The position numbers were made by a program, and so were the translations under genes. 64,000 nt of DNA from Paraburkholderia humisilvae (lineage in GTDB: Bacteria > Pseudomonadota > Gammaproteobacteria > Burkholderiales > Burkholderiaceae). Where the stretch lies: contig NZ_CADIKH010000018.1 in assembly GCF_902859855.1 (NCBI RefSeq), forward strand, positions 62,001-126,000, read 5' to 3'. Position 1 is the stretch's first letter; every line of letters starts with the position of its first letter. Shown here one piece after another: positions 25,044 to 34,069 of this stretch. The notes beneath the pieces are model-generated. The model worked only from the letters and a program-made list of their open reading frames with translations. It ran no database searches and was not told where the DNA came from.

Positions 25044-25640
25044 ATGCGCATACTGGTCGTAGGGGCAACAGGGCTCCTTGGTAAGGAAATCATCCAGCAG
25101 TTGTCTCCGAAGCATGACGTGATTGGCGCGAGCCGCAACGGCTCTGCATTCAAGGTGGATCTGTCCGACAAAGGATCGATCATTGCAATGTACAACGACG
25201 CGGGTCCGCTCGACGCGGTGATCTGCGTGGGCGGCACAGCAAAATTCGCACCGCTCGATGCGCTACAGGATAGCGATTTTGCGTTCAGTCTCGACAACAA
25301 GCTGATGGGTCAGGTGAATCTGGTGCGCTGCGGCACGCAAAAGATCAACCCGGGCGGCTCGATCACATTGACGAGCGGGACGCTAGCGCAGTATCCGATG
25401 CCGGGCAGCACGGCAATCAGTCTCGTCAACGCGGGCGTCGAAGCGTTTTGCCGTGCGGCGGCACTCGAACTCAAAGGCATGCTGCGCGTGAACGTGGTGA
25501 GCCCGGGATGGGTCGCTGAAACGTTGCAGCAGATGGGACGCGATCCGTCGGGCGGGGTGCATGCGTCGGTGGTCGCGCAGGCGTACCGCAAGTGCGTCGA
25601 AGAGGACTTCACGGGGCAAGTCGTATCGGCTGCGCGCTGA
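25044..25640 (+). CDS. Short-chain dehydrogenase/reductase, atypical
   Basis: 198 residues from the ATG at 25044, preceded by AAAGGAGGCGGT; codons before it are non-coding in character. The N-terminal VVGATGLLGKEI is the dinucleotide-binding glycine motif. The SGTLAQYPMPGSTAISLVNAG region occupies the active site but lacks the classical YxxxK, as in a known group of short SDR-like proteins. The protein may therefore bind NAD(P) without classical SDR chemistry. The substrate is unknown. Confidence 0.85.
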   Translation: MRILVVGATGLLGKEIIQQLSPKHDVIGASRNGSAFKVDLSDKGSIIAMYNDAGPLDAVICVGGTAKFAPLDALQDSDFAFSLDNKLMGQVNLVRCGTQKINPGGSITLTSGTLAQYPMPGSTAISLVNAGVEAFCRAAALELKGMLRVNVVSPGWVAETLQQMGRDPSGGVHASVVAQAYRKCVEEDFTGQVVSAAR

Positions 25641-25697
25641 TGTCCGGCAGGGGGGCGGTGCAGACGACGCGTCGAGCGGTTGACGTGCGAGGCAGGC

Positions 25698-26096
25698 ATG
25701 AACGGCCTCGCTGATGCCGTGCTGGTCGTCCATGCGGCGCTCGTGCTGTTCATCGTCGGTGGACTCGCCGCGATCTGGCTCGGCGCGTTGTTCGACTGGC
25801 AGTGGGTGCAGGGCCGCGTGTTTCGCTGCGTGCATCTCGCGGCAATCGGCGTCGTCGCGTTGCTCGCGTTGTTGGGTATTGCGTGTCCGCTAACGGTGCT
25901 CGAAGACTGGCTGCGGCATGACACGGGCGCAACGCAAGGTTTCGTGCAACGCTGGGTAGGCCGCATGCTGTATTACGAATTGCCTGCGTGGGTGTTTACC
26001 GTCGCGTATGTCGCGTTTGCCGCGCTGGTTGCACTGACCTGGCGGCGCGTTCCGCCCAGGCGGCGCGATCGTCGTGAATCGGCGAGCTCGCGATGA
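25698..26096 (+). CDS. DUF2784 membrane protein
   Basis: 132 residues from the ATG at 25698 with GAGGCAGG upstream. Four hydrophobic segments (ADAVLVVHAALVLFIVGGLAA, HLAAIGVVALLALLGIACPL and two more) and the motif CPLTVLEDWLR match the DUF2784 inner-membrane family of unknown role. It ends in an Arg-rich cytoplasmic tail. Confidence 0.85.
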   Translation: MNGLADAVLVVHAALVLFIVGGLAAIWLGALFDWQWVQGRVFRCVHLAAIGVVALLALLGIACPLTVLEDWLRHDTGATQGFVQRWVGRMLYYELPAWVFTVAYVAFAALVALTWRRVPPRRRDRRESASSR

Positions 26097-26220
26097 TGGT
26101 GGTGAATTCGCAGGAGCGCGATGAGCGCGGCAGCGGCCCATCTGCGCGAGCGGGAATGCGATGTGCGACGCAGCATCGTCAGATGCGTTTTCAGAACGTA
26201 ACGCTTATCAGGAGGTCGTC

Positions 26221-26427
26221 ATGAAATCGGAAGGGAACAGTGGCAATCTGCGCGCGTTTGTGCAAACCGCGGAGCACGGGGGCGGCTTTGTCTGGGTGAT
26301 CACGCTCGTCGATTTCGATGCGCGAAACGTCCGGCGCTCGCTGGTTTCCGACGATACGTTCAGCACGGTGGCGGCCGCGAAGGACGCAGGTGAAGCGAGT
26401 CTGGCCGCCATGAGCGCGGACCGCTGA
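26221..26427 (+). CDS. Small hypothetical protein
   Basis: 68 residues from the ATG at 26221, preceded by a strong AGGAGGT. It has no signal or membrane segment. The sequence is a mixed alpha/beta domain (FVWVITLVDFDARNV, then a helical TVAAAKDAGEASLAAM). I do not recognise the family. It stands alone before the glutamine synthetase gene, 106 bp away. Confidence 0.7.
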   Translation: MKSEGNSGNLRAFVQTAEHGGGFVWVITLVDFDARNVRRSLVSDDTFSTVAAAKDAGEASLAAMSADR

Positions 26428-26533
26428 CGGCGCGCACGCCGCGCGCGGGCTTCGCGCCTCGACCGGCCCTTGTTTTCGCCTGTGGACGTACTAAGGTGGA
26501 CTATAGGGCAAAGGGCCTGAAGAGGAGGCGAGC

Positions 26534-28039
26534 ATGGCAGCCACTCACACTGATAGCGGATCGCCTTGCATGGTATCCGTCGAAGCGGGCAGTTACCGCG
26601 TGTCCCGTCCGCAAAGTGCGCGCGACGTCATTGACCTGATCGGCAAGCATGACATCGTCATCGTCGACCTGAAGTTCACGGATCTGCCGGGCCAGTGGCA
26701 GCACTTCTCGATCACGCTTCCTGAAGTCCATGAAGAGCTCTTCGACGCCGGTATCGGCTTCGATGGGTCGTCGATCCGCGGCTTTCAGGAGATCCATGAA
26801 TCGGACATGCTGCTGCGGCCCGACCCCGCGACCGCCTTCGTCGACCCGATATGCGAGACGCCGACGCTATCGTTGATCTGCGACGTCGTCGATCCAGTTC
26901 TGCATCAGCCTTATTCACGCGATCCGCGCTACGTCGCGAAGAAGGCGGAGACCTATTTGCGCCAGACGGGTATCGCGACGACCTGTTATTTCGGTCCCGA
27001 ACTCGAGTTCTTCATATTCGATTCGATCCGTTTCGGCCAGGACCCACATAGCGGGTACTACTTCGTTGAATCCGCCGAAGGCGAATGGAATACCGGACGC
27101 GATGAAGGTGCGTATGGCGGCGGCAATCTCGGTTACAAGCAGCGCTATAAGGAAGGCTATTTTCCGGTGCCGCCGCACGATACGCTCCAGGAGATTCGCT
27201 CGGAAATTGTGCTGACGCTGCAGCAGGCGGGAGTGCGTGTCGAAGTGCATCATCATGAAGTCGCGACCGCGGGGCAGAACGAGATCGACATGCGTTTTTC
27301 GACGCTGACGCGGATGGCCGATAACGTGATGATCTACAAATATGTTTGCAAGAATGTCGCGCGCCGGCACGGTAAGGTCGCGACGTTCATGCCCAAGCCG
27401 CTGTTCGCGGACAACGCGAGCGGCATGCATTGTCATCAGAGTCTGTGGAACGACGAGCGCAATCTGTTTTATGACGCGAATGGCTGGGCGCTGACGTCGG
27501 ACCTGTGCCGCTGGTATATCGGTGGATTGTTGCATCATGCTCCCGCGCTGATGGCATTCTGCGCACCGACGACCAACTCGTATAAGCGGCTCGTACCGGG
27601 TTACGAGGCACCGGTGAATCTGGCGATGTCGCAGCGCAATCGTTCGGCCGCGGCGCGCATTCCGATGTATTCGGATTCGCCGAATGCGCGACGTGTCGAG
27701 TTTCGTTGTCCGGACCCGTCAGCGAATGCGTATCTCGCGTTCGCGGCGATGTTGATGGCGGGCCTGGATGGTATCGAGAACCGGATCGATCCCGGCGACC
27801 CGCTCGACCGCAACATCTACGACTTGCCGCCTGAGGAGGCGAGCGGGATTCGGCAAGTGCCAGGGTCGCTTGAAGCGGCACTGGATGCGTTGGAGACCGA
27901 TTACGCGTTTCTGCGCAAGGGCGATGTGTTTACCGACGATGTGATTCAAACGTGGATCGACTACAAACGCAGGCATGAGATCGAGCCGATTCGCTTGCGG
28001 CCACATCCGTGGGAGTTTTATCTTTATTTCGATGTGTGA
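26534..28039 (+). CDS. glnA: Glutamine synthetase, type I (second-type paralogue)
   Basis: 501 residues; AGGAGGCGAGC precedes the ATG. It condenses glutamate and ammonia with ATP. GS-I features are GIGFDGSSIRGFQ, FGPELEFFIF, HHHEVATAGQNEID and NRSAAARIP. The adenylylation loop NIYDLPPEE keeps its tyrosine (Tyr429), so GlnE control is possible. Compared with standard GlnA (about 470 residues) it has about 30 extra N-terminal residues, and its opening, IVIVDLKFTDLPGQWQHF, differs from the main proteobacterial GlnA as I recall it. No ntrBC neighbours are present. It may be an additional enzyme with a specialised nitrogen role. Confidence 0.9.
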   Translation: MAATHTDSGSPCMVSVEAGSYRVSRPQSARDVIDLIGKHDIVIVDLKFTDLPGQWQHFSITLPEVHEELFDAGIGFDGSSIRGFQEIHESDMLLRPDPATAFVDPICETPTLSLICDVVDPVLHQPYSRDPRYVAKKAETYLRQTGIATTCYFGPELEFFIFDSIRFGQDPHSGYYFVESAEGEWNTGRDEGAYGGGNLGYKQRYKEGYFPVPPHDTLQEIRSEIVLTLQQAGVRVEVHHHEVATAGQNEIDMRFSTLTRMADNVMIYKYVCKNVARRHGKVATFMPKPLFADNASGMHCHQSLWNDERNLFYDANGWALTSDLCRWYIGGLLHHAPALMAFCAPTTNSYKRLVPGYEAPVNLAMSQRNRSAAARIPMYSDSPNARRVEFRCPDPSANAYLAFAAMLMAGLDGIENRIDPGDPLDRNIYDLPPEEASGIRQVPGSLEAALDALETDYAFLRKGDVFTDDVIQTWIDYKRRHEIEPIRLRPHPWEFYLYFDV

Positions 28040-28082
28040 TGAGCGCGTCGCTCACCCTGCATTGACGCATCGGGCGCGTACG

Positions 28083-29240
28083 TTACCCGCGATTCAACAA
28101 CAACTTCCCCGCCGTCACGTAATGCCGCGGATGCACCGCCGCATGCTGCGCGGCGACGTGCAAATCACGCAGGCGGCGCTGTAGCGGTGAGCTATCGTAA
28201 ATAGCTGCGCCGCCGCCCAATGCGAAGCACGCGTCCGCGACGCGCACACACACATTGGCCACCCAAACCGCGGTTTGCGTCGCTTGCGCGTAAAGCGTGT
28301 CATCCTTCAGCGTGCCCTCAAGCGCGCGCTGCCACAACGTCCGAACCTGTGCGTCATGCAACGCGCGCGCAGCACGCAGTTCCGCTTCGACGCGCCCAAG
28401 CTCGAACTGGAAAATTTCCGATTCGCGCATCGTCGTTGCGACGCGAAACTGCTGTCGGCCCGTATTGGCGAGCGCGACGATCGCATCGAGTGCGCCTTCG
28501 GCCATTCCCACCATCATCGCTGACCCCATCGGGGCAAGCAGATGCGTCACCGCTTGAAAAAGCGGCCCTGGCACGCACGATTCACCGTTGATGTGATCGA
28601 TCAGATGTTCCGCGGGCACGGGGGCGTTCGTCAGTGAAATATGATGACTGCCTGTGCCTTCGAGTCCCGCGACATCCCACGTATCTTCGATGCGCCACGC
28701 GCCGGCCGGCAGCAGGATGCCGTGCATCAGCGGCGGTCCGCCCGCGCCGTTTGCGCCGCTGACCGGTTTGCCGTTCGCGCTCACCACGCCGACGCCGAAC
28801 AACCAGTCCGCGTGCATGCAACCGCTCGCGAACGCCCATCGTCCGTTGGCACGCCAGCCTTGCGCCGTTTGCTCAAGCGTGCCGGTCGGCTGCACCGCGC
28901 CTGCGATGATCACATCCGGGCCGTGGCGATACATCGCGTCGTACACGTTGCGCGGCAAGCGTGTTGCGAAAAGCGGCGCCGTTGCACCGATGCCGGCGAG
29001 CCAGCCGATCGAGCTATCGATCCGGCTCAGTGCGGTAACGATACTCATCGCACTGGCGATATTGAGTTCCAGGCCTCCATGGCTTTGCGGCACATACATA
29101 CGGAACACGCCAATCGAACGCAGGGTGTGCACCAGGTCGGCGGGCAGGCGCCGCTCGGCTTCGATCTGCGCTGCGCGCGCTTCGATGTCGGCCGACAGAT
29201 CGTGGATATCGGAAAGCATGCGTTGTGCAATATCGTTCAT
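28083..29240 (-). CDS. Acyl-CoA dehydrogenase-fold flavoprotein
   Basis: 385 residues. The N-terminal helical domain, the beta domain (WRANGRWAFASGCMHADWLFG, GLEGTGSHHISLTNAPVP) and the C-terminal four-helix bundle match the acyl-CoA dehydrogenase superfamily. The pattern is of the flavin-dependent monooxygenase branch (HpaB/DszC-like, HsaA-like) more than of classic fatty acyl dehydrogenases; the usual catalytic Glu is not obvious. It is convergent with the glutamine synthetase gene, 43 bp away. The substrate is unknown. Confidence 0.85.
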   Translation of the reverse strand: MNDIAQRMLSDIHDLSADIEARAAQIEAERRLPADLVHTLRSIGVFRMYVPQSHGGLELNIASAMSIVTALSRIDSSIGWLAGIGATAPLFATRLPRNVYDAMYRHGPDVIIAGAVQPTGTLEQTAQGWRANGRWAFASGCMHADWLFGVGVVSANGKPVSGANGAGGPPLMHGILLPAGAWRIEDTWDVAGLEGTGSHHISLTNAPVPAEHLIDHINGESCVPGPLFQAVTHLLAPMGSAMMVGMAEGALDAIVALANTGRQQFRVATTMRESEIFQFELGRVEAELRAARALHDAQVRTLWQRALEGTLKDDTLYAQATQTAVWVANVCVRVADACFALGGGAAIYDSSPLQRRLRDLHVAAQHAAVHPRHYVTAGKLLLNRG

Positions 29241-30008
29241 CGGCTGCGTCTCCTGGTCACGTTGCTCTTAAGAACATTCGCCCCGTAGAGGCTATTCCCC
29301 TTGCGAAAGTGCAGGGTTCTTTCGATTGTGTTTCCTCTATGGAAGGTGTCGTGCAGCTATCCGTTCAACCCTCCGTTCATGTTCGCCGCGCGGAAGACCG
29401 CGGCGCCGATGGACGAACGGCTCGAATTCACAAGGTGAAGACCGCCAATGTGATGCTCGGGAATTGGGTGCGTGTCTGTCGCGCCGCTTGTCGTCTTTGG
29501 CAAACGGCGGTTAATGATGTCACTGGCTTGTTTTAAAGCCCGATTTAAAGCGGGATTGCGGCTGATTGAAATTATTCTGTTAGCCTGGTTGAGGCTTCGT
29601 CGCGCGCGCACTGGAAACATCACACAAAAAAAGCGCGGCCGGAGCCGCGCAATGCGTGGATATCCGCTGTCTACACGGATACTGTGAAGCGCTTCGCACT
29701 CTAGCCGGTCCAGTATTGTTCGGCTATTCACTCTCCGAAATTACCTATTCTATTTTTCGCAATGATGCCCCCGGAGGTGAACTGAAGATTCGCATGGGTG
29801 TCCGTTTACGCCTGGATCGCGTGAAAGGTTCGCGGAAAAGACCTGTATTGTTTCGTATAATGCTGTTCTATATTGTTATTAGAGAAATAATGCATGATTC
29901 GCACGTGTCGTACATCCGAGACGCGTGTTTTTGCCATTTTTTACATTAATTCTTTGCGCGGGTAGTCTCCGCTTCGCACCCCCTTAACTACACGCGCAAG
30001 GAGCAATA
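29241..30008. other. Intergenic region upstream of porin
   Basis: 768 bp without a convincing gene. The right half (29690-29960) is AT-rich and must carry the porin promoter and an untranslated leader. A minus-strand terminator hairpin lies at 29626-29650 with no annotated minus-strand gene to its right. Short open frames at 29225-29536 and 29656-29949 have no family features. Confidence 0.5.
29626..29650 (-). terminator. Orphan intrinsic terminator, minus strand
   Basis: Read on the minus strand, a perfect 7-bp GC stem (GCGCGGC with GCCGCGC) and a 4-base loop are followed by seven T residues (plus-strand A-run 29626-29632). The nearest minus-strand gene starts at 29240, downstream of it, and nothing is annotated between it and the porin. 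It would therefore end a short minus-strand transcript. Confidence 0.6.
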
Positions 30009-31178
30009 ATGAATCGCAAGACCTCCCTCTCGGTCATCTCACTGGCGATGCTAGGAGCCGCTGGGGCCGCACACGCGCAAAGCAGCGTCACGCTCTACGG
30101 CACGATCGACACGTCGCTGACCTATGTGAACCATGCGCAAGGCAGCGCGAACCTGTGGGCGCTCGGCAACTCCAGCGCCGGCAACCTGTCCGGCACGCGT
30201 TGGGGCATCAAGGGCAATGAAGACCTGGGCGGCGGTCTCGCGGCAATTTTCCAGTTGGAAAACGGCTTTGATCCGTCCACCGGCAAGCTGAATCAGGGCG
30301 GGCGCATGTTCGGCCGCCAGGCGTTTGTCGGTCTCGCGAGCACTCAGTACGGTACGGTTACGCTCGGCCGCCAGTACGACCCGCTGATCGACCTCGTGCA
30401 AGGCATCACTGCGGATAACTACTTCGGCAGCGCGTTCGCGACCGCGGGCGACGTCGATAACTACGACAACAGCTTCCGCGTGAGCAACGCGGTCAAGTAT
30501 GCGTCGCCGGTCTGGTCGGGCTTCCAGTTCGAAACGATGTACGCATTCGGCGGCGTGGCCGGCACGGTCGGCTCGCAGCAGTCGTATGCCGTCGCGGCGG
30601 CGTACAACACCGGTCCGCTGTCGTTGGCGGCCGGCTATTTCTACGCGACCAACAGCCCGGCGTCGGCAGGCATGCGTGACAACACGTTCACGAGCACGTC
30701 GGACGGCACGTTTGACGGTCCGGTCAACAATGGCTATGCATCCGCTCACTCGCTCGCCATCGCGCGCGTGGCCGGCCAGTATGTGTTTGGGCCATTCACA
30801 GCCGGTGCGGGTTATAGCAACGCGCAATATCGCGCTGACGGTGCGTCGCTGTTCGGTTCGGACCAGAAGTACAACACGGGCCAGGGCTTCTTCAACTGGC
30901 AAGCGACGCCGGCGATGCTGCTCGGCGTTGGCTATAGCTACACGAAGTCGAGCGGCGATACGTCGGCGACCTATCATCAGGTGTCGCTTGGCGCCGACTA
31001 CTCGCTGTCCAAGCGCACGGACGTTTACATGACCGCCGCTTATCAGCACGCCAGCGGCGAAACGCGTACCGCCGACGGCACCGCGATCGAAGCGGCGCAA
31101 GCGTCGATCGGTTCGTACGGCTACGCGGGGACGAGCACGCAGTCGATGGTCAACCTCGGTCTGCGCCACAAGTTCTAA
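30009..31178 (+). CDS. Outer-membrane porin, Gram-negative trimeric type
   Basis: 389 residues. A 23-residue signal peptide ends GAAHA, and the mature chain begins QSSVTLYGTIDTSLTYV, the standard Burkholderia/Neisseria-type porin opening. RWGIKGNEDLGGGLAAIFQLE and GRQAFVGLASTQYGTVTLGRQYDP are conserved strands and constriction-loop flanks; the chain ends in LGLRHKF with the terminal Phe needed for Bam insertion. It forms a general diffusion channel. AAGGAGCAATA precedes the ATG, and a strong bidirectional terminator follows. Confidence 0.96.
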   Translation: MNRKTSLSVISLAMLGAAGAAHAQSSVTLYGTIDTSLTYVNHAQGSANLWALGNSSAGNLSGTRWGIKGNEDLGGGLAAIFQLENGFDPSTGKLNQGGRMFGRQAFVGLASTQYGTVTLGRQYDPLIDLVQGITADNYFGSAFATAGDVDNYDNSFRVSNAVKYASPVWSGFQFETMYAFGGVAGTVGSQQSYAVAAAYNTGPLSLAAGYFYATNSPASAGMRDNTFTSTSDGTFDGPVNNGYASAHSLAIARVAGQYVFGPFTAGAGYSNAQYRADGASLFGSDQKYNTGQGFFNWQATPAMLLGVGYSYTKSSGDTSATYHQVSLGADYSLSKRTDVYMTAAYQHASGETRTADGTAIEAAQASIGSYGYAGTSTQSMVNLGLRHKF

Positions 31179-31248
31179 GCATCGTTTGACGCGATTGGCG
31201 CCGGTTGCGTGGCAACGTGCGCCGAGGCGAGGCATAAAGCAAAAACAA

Positions 31249-31280
31249 CGGGGCGGCTCGTGAGCCGCCCCGTTTCGTTC
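31249..31280. terminator. Bidirectional terminator between porin and doxX
   Basis: A perfect GC-rich inverted repeat of 10-11 bp (CGGGGCGGCTC with GAGCCGCCCCG) sits between convergent genes. T-rich sequence (TTTCGTTC) follows on the plus strand, and the A-rich left flank gives TTGTTTTT on the minus strand, so it can serve both genes. Confidence 0.85.
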
Positions 31281-31320
31281 GCCGGACGCGACGTGTGTCC
31301 CGCACCCGTCGCGTCGCGCT

Positions 31321-31731
31321 TTAGCGCCTGTCGAACGAGTAGCGTCCGGGGCCCGTCACGACCAGCAACAGCAGCCCGCCGATGATGCTGATGTTCTTGT
31401 AGAAGTTGACCATATTCGCGTACTGCTCCATGCCGGTCTGCGTCCAGTAGTGATGGCCGATCAGCGCGGTGCCGAGCGTATAAAGCGCGAGCAGTAGCGC
31501 AAGCGGCCGCGTCAACAGGCCGACCGCGAGCAGAATGCCGACCCCCAGTTCCATCACCACCGCGACAGCCGCGGCCACCGCGGGAAGCGGCGCGCCCGTT
31601 GACGCCATATACGCTTGCGCGGCGGAGAAGCCGGTCAGTTTGCTCCAGCCGAATATCACGAACAGCACCATCAGCAGCACGCGAGCGACGAGCAGAATGG
31701 TGTCGCGGCGTTGGTCGATCAGGTTTTGCAT
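31321..31731 (-). CDS. DoxX-family membrane protein
   Basis: 136 residues from the ATG at 31731, with AGGAAAG upstream. Four hydrophobic helices and the DoxX motifs VARVLLMVLFVIFGWSKL and ELGVGILLAVGLLTRPLAL are present. DoxX proteins are small inner-membrane oxidoreductase-associated proteins, sometimes linked to thiol stress. It follows the pirin gene by 47 bp in the same direction, a common pairing in Burkholderia, and the LysR regulator is divergent. Confidence 0.9.
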   Translation of the reverse strand: MQNLIDQRRDTILLVARVLLMVLFVIFGWSKLTGFSAAQAYMASTGAPLPAVAAAVAVVMELGVGILLAVGLLTRPLALLLALYTLGTALIGHHYWTQTGMEQYANMVNFYKNISIIGGLLLLVVTGPGRYSFDRR

Positions 31732-31778
31732 GGTCTTTCCTCGCTTATAAGAATGGTTGGCGGTCGCGGCGTTGCCGC

Positions 31779-32504
31779 TTACGACCACAGTTCCGATACT
31801 TCGTTATTACGCAGATCGAACACGAGCACTTCCGCGTCGTCGCCGCCGCTAAAGCTCAGCGTGCGCTCGTTGCGAATCCGCGCGCCGTCGCCTTCCGCGA
31901 GCCGTACACCGTTCACGGTCACCGCGCCGCGTGCGACATGCACATACGCATAGCGGTCCGCGTCAAGGTCGACGCTCGCCTGTTCCGCGCCATTGAACAG
32001 GCCCGCATAGACGCGCGCGTCCTGACGCAGTTGCAGCGATCCCTCCGTGCCTTCCGGCGACAGCACGAGCCGCAGCTTGCCGCGCTTTTCGTCCGCGGAG
32101 AAGTGCTGCTGCTGGTAGCGCGGCGTCGCGCCTTTCACCGACGGCGCGATCCAGATCTGCAGGAAGTGCACGCGTTCGCTCGCCGAGGGGTTGTATTCGC
32201 TGTGCGCGACACCGGTGCCGGCGCTCATCACCTGCACGTCGCCGGGCACGATCACCGAGCCCGTGCCCATCGAGTCCTTGTGCTCGAGCGCGCCTTCCAG
32301 CACGTACGAGAAGATCTCCATATCGCGGTGCGGATGCTTGCCGAAGCCGCGACCCGGTGCAACACGGTCGTCATTGATCACGAGCAGGTCGGAGAAGCCG
32401 ATTTGCTGCGGGTCGTAATAGTTCGCAAACGAAAACGTGTGACGTGAGCTGAGCCAGCCATGCTCCGCATGGCCTCGTTCATTGGCGTGTCTGATTTCAA
32501 TCAT
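31779..32504 (-). CDS. Pirin-family (quercetinase-like) cupin protein
   Basis: 241 residues from the ATG at 32504, with GGAG upstream. The bicupin pirin pattern is clear: RHTFSFANYYDPQQIGF, then the metal-binding set GFGKHPHRDMEIFSYVLEG and VMSAGTGVAHSEYN with His and Glu ligands. Members of this YhhW-like group can act as quercetin dioxygenases; the physiological substrate is often unknown. It heads a minus-strand operon with doxX, divergent from the LysR gene. Confidence 0.92.
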   Translation of the reverse strand: MIEIRHANERGHAEHGWLSSRHTFSFANYYDPQQIGFSDLLVINDDRVAPGRGFGKHPHRDMEIFSYVLEGALEHKDSMGTGSVIVPGDVQVMSAGTGVAHSEYNPSASERVHFLQIWIAPSVKGATPRYQQQHFSADEKRGKLRLVLSPEGTEGSLQLRQDARVYAGLFNGAEQASVDLDADRYAYVHVARGAVTVNGVRLAEGDGARIRNERTLSFSGGDDAEVLVFDLRNNEVSELWS

Positions 32505-32555
32505 GTTGTTCTCCGTGAGTGGGTCTGGCTTCAACGCAAAACGTTGCCTGATGCG

Positions 32556-32575
32556 TTGACCGAAGTTTAGGTCAA
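32556..32575. promoter_or_regulatory. 20-bp dyad, candidate LysR operator
   Basis: A perfect inverted repeat TTGACC-N8-GGTCAA lies in the 155-bp gap between pirin and the LysR-type regulator. A consensus minus-10 TATAAT follows at 32586-32591 on the plus strand. Dyads of this size with T/A-flanked arms are typical binding sites of LysR regulators, which normally control a divergent neighbour and themselves. Confidence 0.5.
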
Positions 32576-32659
32576 TTCAGCAGGCTATAATCATGTCCGT
32601 ATGAGATTAACTGTCCTATGTGAGTGGACAATTTAATTAAGGGCCGGATTTGTACGCCA

Positions 32660-33550
32660 ATGCAGCTCGATGATCTGAGAATTTATGTCGCGACCGTCGA
32701 CGCACGTCGTTTCACGGCTGCGGCGGACCGCTTGCAACTGTCGAAGCAGTTCGTCAGCCGCCGCGTGATGGCGCTCGAAGCGAGCCTCGGTGTGCGTTTG
32801 CTGGTGCGCAATACGCGCAAGCTGGCAGTGACCGATCTGGGCTACGAGTTTTACGAGCGGGCCACGCGCATTCTTGCGGAAGTGTCCGACGCCGAGCAGG
32901 CAATGTCGTCGCAGCGGGCGCATCCGCGCGGGCTGTTGCGCGTCAGCGCGCCGCTGTCGTTCGGCATGGTCCATCTGTCGCCGCTGGTCGGCGCGTTTCT
33001 GAGTTCGAACCCCGAAGTGCGAATCGACCTCGAGCTGAGCGACCGAACGGTCGATGTGGTCGGCGAGGGGTACGACATGGCGCTGCGCATCGGTACGCTT
33101 GCCGATTCGACGCTGATCGCGCAAAAGCTTGCGGAGTTTCGCATGAACGTCTGCTGCAGCGCGGTGTATCGCAATACGCGGCGGCCGCCCGCGACGCCGG
33201 CCGAACTCGCGCGCCATCCATGCCTGCTGTATGGCGAGGAGGCGCGCACCGGGTGGTCGTTCGTGATCGACGGAGCGGTGCGGACCTTCGAAGTGCATGG
33301 GCCATTGCGGGCGAACAACGGCGAGGTGATTCGCGACGCGGCGATTGCCGGCGCGGGTGTCGCGTGGCTGCCGGAATTCATCATCGCCGGCGCACTCGCA
33401 AGCGGCCAGTTGGTCACGCTGCTCGAATCGTTCGTGTCGCCGCCTATCACGCTGTATGCGGTGTATCCGCAACACCGGCAAAGTTCGGTGACGATACGCG
33501 CGTTCACACAGTTCTTGCGCGAGCGGTTCGCGAAGACGCTAGGTGTCTGA
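32660..33550 (+). CDS. LysR-family transcriptional regulator
   Basis: 296 residues from the ATG at 32660; a GTG at 32624 would add 12 residues with no family match. The N-terminal winged helix is standard (LDDLRIYVATVDARRFTAAA, then KQFVSRRVMALEASLGVRLL), followed by a periplasmic-binding-type effector domain (residues of about 90-290). It belongs to the large CrgA-like group. By position it probably regulates pirin-doxX through the dyad at 32556. The inducer is unknown. Confidence 0.92.
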   Translation: MQLDDLRIYVATVDARRFTAAADRLQLSKQFVSRRVMALEASLGVRLLVRNTRKLAVTDLGYEFYERATRILAEVSDAEQAMSSQRAHPRGLLRVSAPLSFGMVHLSPLVGAFLSSNPEVRIDLELSDRTVDVVGEGYDMALRIGTLADSTLIAQKLAEFRMNVCCSAVYRNTRRPPATPAELARHPCLLYGEEARTGWSFVIDGAVRTFEVHGPLRANNGEVIRDAAIAGAGVAWLPEFIIAGALASGQLVTLLESFVSPPITLYAVYPQHRQSSVTIRAFTQFLRERFAKTLGV

Positions 33551-33871
33551 CGGGGCTGGCGCGCAGCGACCGATGCGTTGTAGCGAAGGCCAGTCGGCGA
33601 CGCGTTCCACGAACCGTTGCGCATCGAACGGGGCTGCGCTTTGCCGAACGTTGTCGACGCAGCCGTACTGATCGTGCGCCGCACCCCGCATTGATAAATC
33701 TATCCGTGAAATTGCCCACTGCCTAATCTTGTAGAACGATAGGCACTTTTCGACGAATTCCCTGATAATGCGCGTACCTTGCGCAGGAGACTGACCGAAC
33801 GGCACGGCGCCCGCCTTGCCGCCGACGCGGGGGCACATTCGTTTTTCCTATACAAATCAAGAGGGACAATC
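33551..33871. other. Intergenic region upstream of the symporter operon
   Basis: 321 bp with no credible gene. It should hold the promoter of the DUF3311-symporter pair. GAGGGACAATC ahead of 33872 is the ribosome-binding site. I see no hairpin or operator that stands out. Confidence 0.5.
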
Positions 33872-34069
33872 GTGGAACCAACAGATCAGGCCCGCCATTC
33901 GTGGCGCTGGCTTATTTTGCTGATCCCCTATATCGCGTTGTTGTGGCTGCCTTTTTACAACGACACGCAGCCATCATTCGCCGGATTCCCGTTCTTTTAC
34001 TGGTATCAGTTCCTGTGGGTTCCGCTCACGTCGCTGCTGATCTACATCGTCTACCGAGGCATCCGATGA
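33872..34069 (+). CDS. DUF3311 small membrane protein
   Basis: 65 residues starting with GTG at 33872, behind GAGGG. Two hydrophobic helices (WLILLIPYIALLWLPFYND and FYWYQFLWVPLTSLLIYIVY) match DUF3311, the small partner encoded just before sodium:solute symporters of the acetate/monocarboxylate type. Its stop overlaps the symporter ATG (ATGA), so the two are coupled. Confidence 0.9.
   Translation: MEPTDQARHSWRWLILLIPYIALLWLPFYNDTQPSFAGFPFFYWYQFLWVPLTSLLIYIVYRGIR

Noticed and set aside
30051..31235. A 394-codon minus-strand open frame
   Set aside because: Antisense to the porin, which has a signal peptide, barrel strands and terminal Phe.
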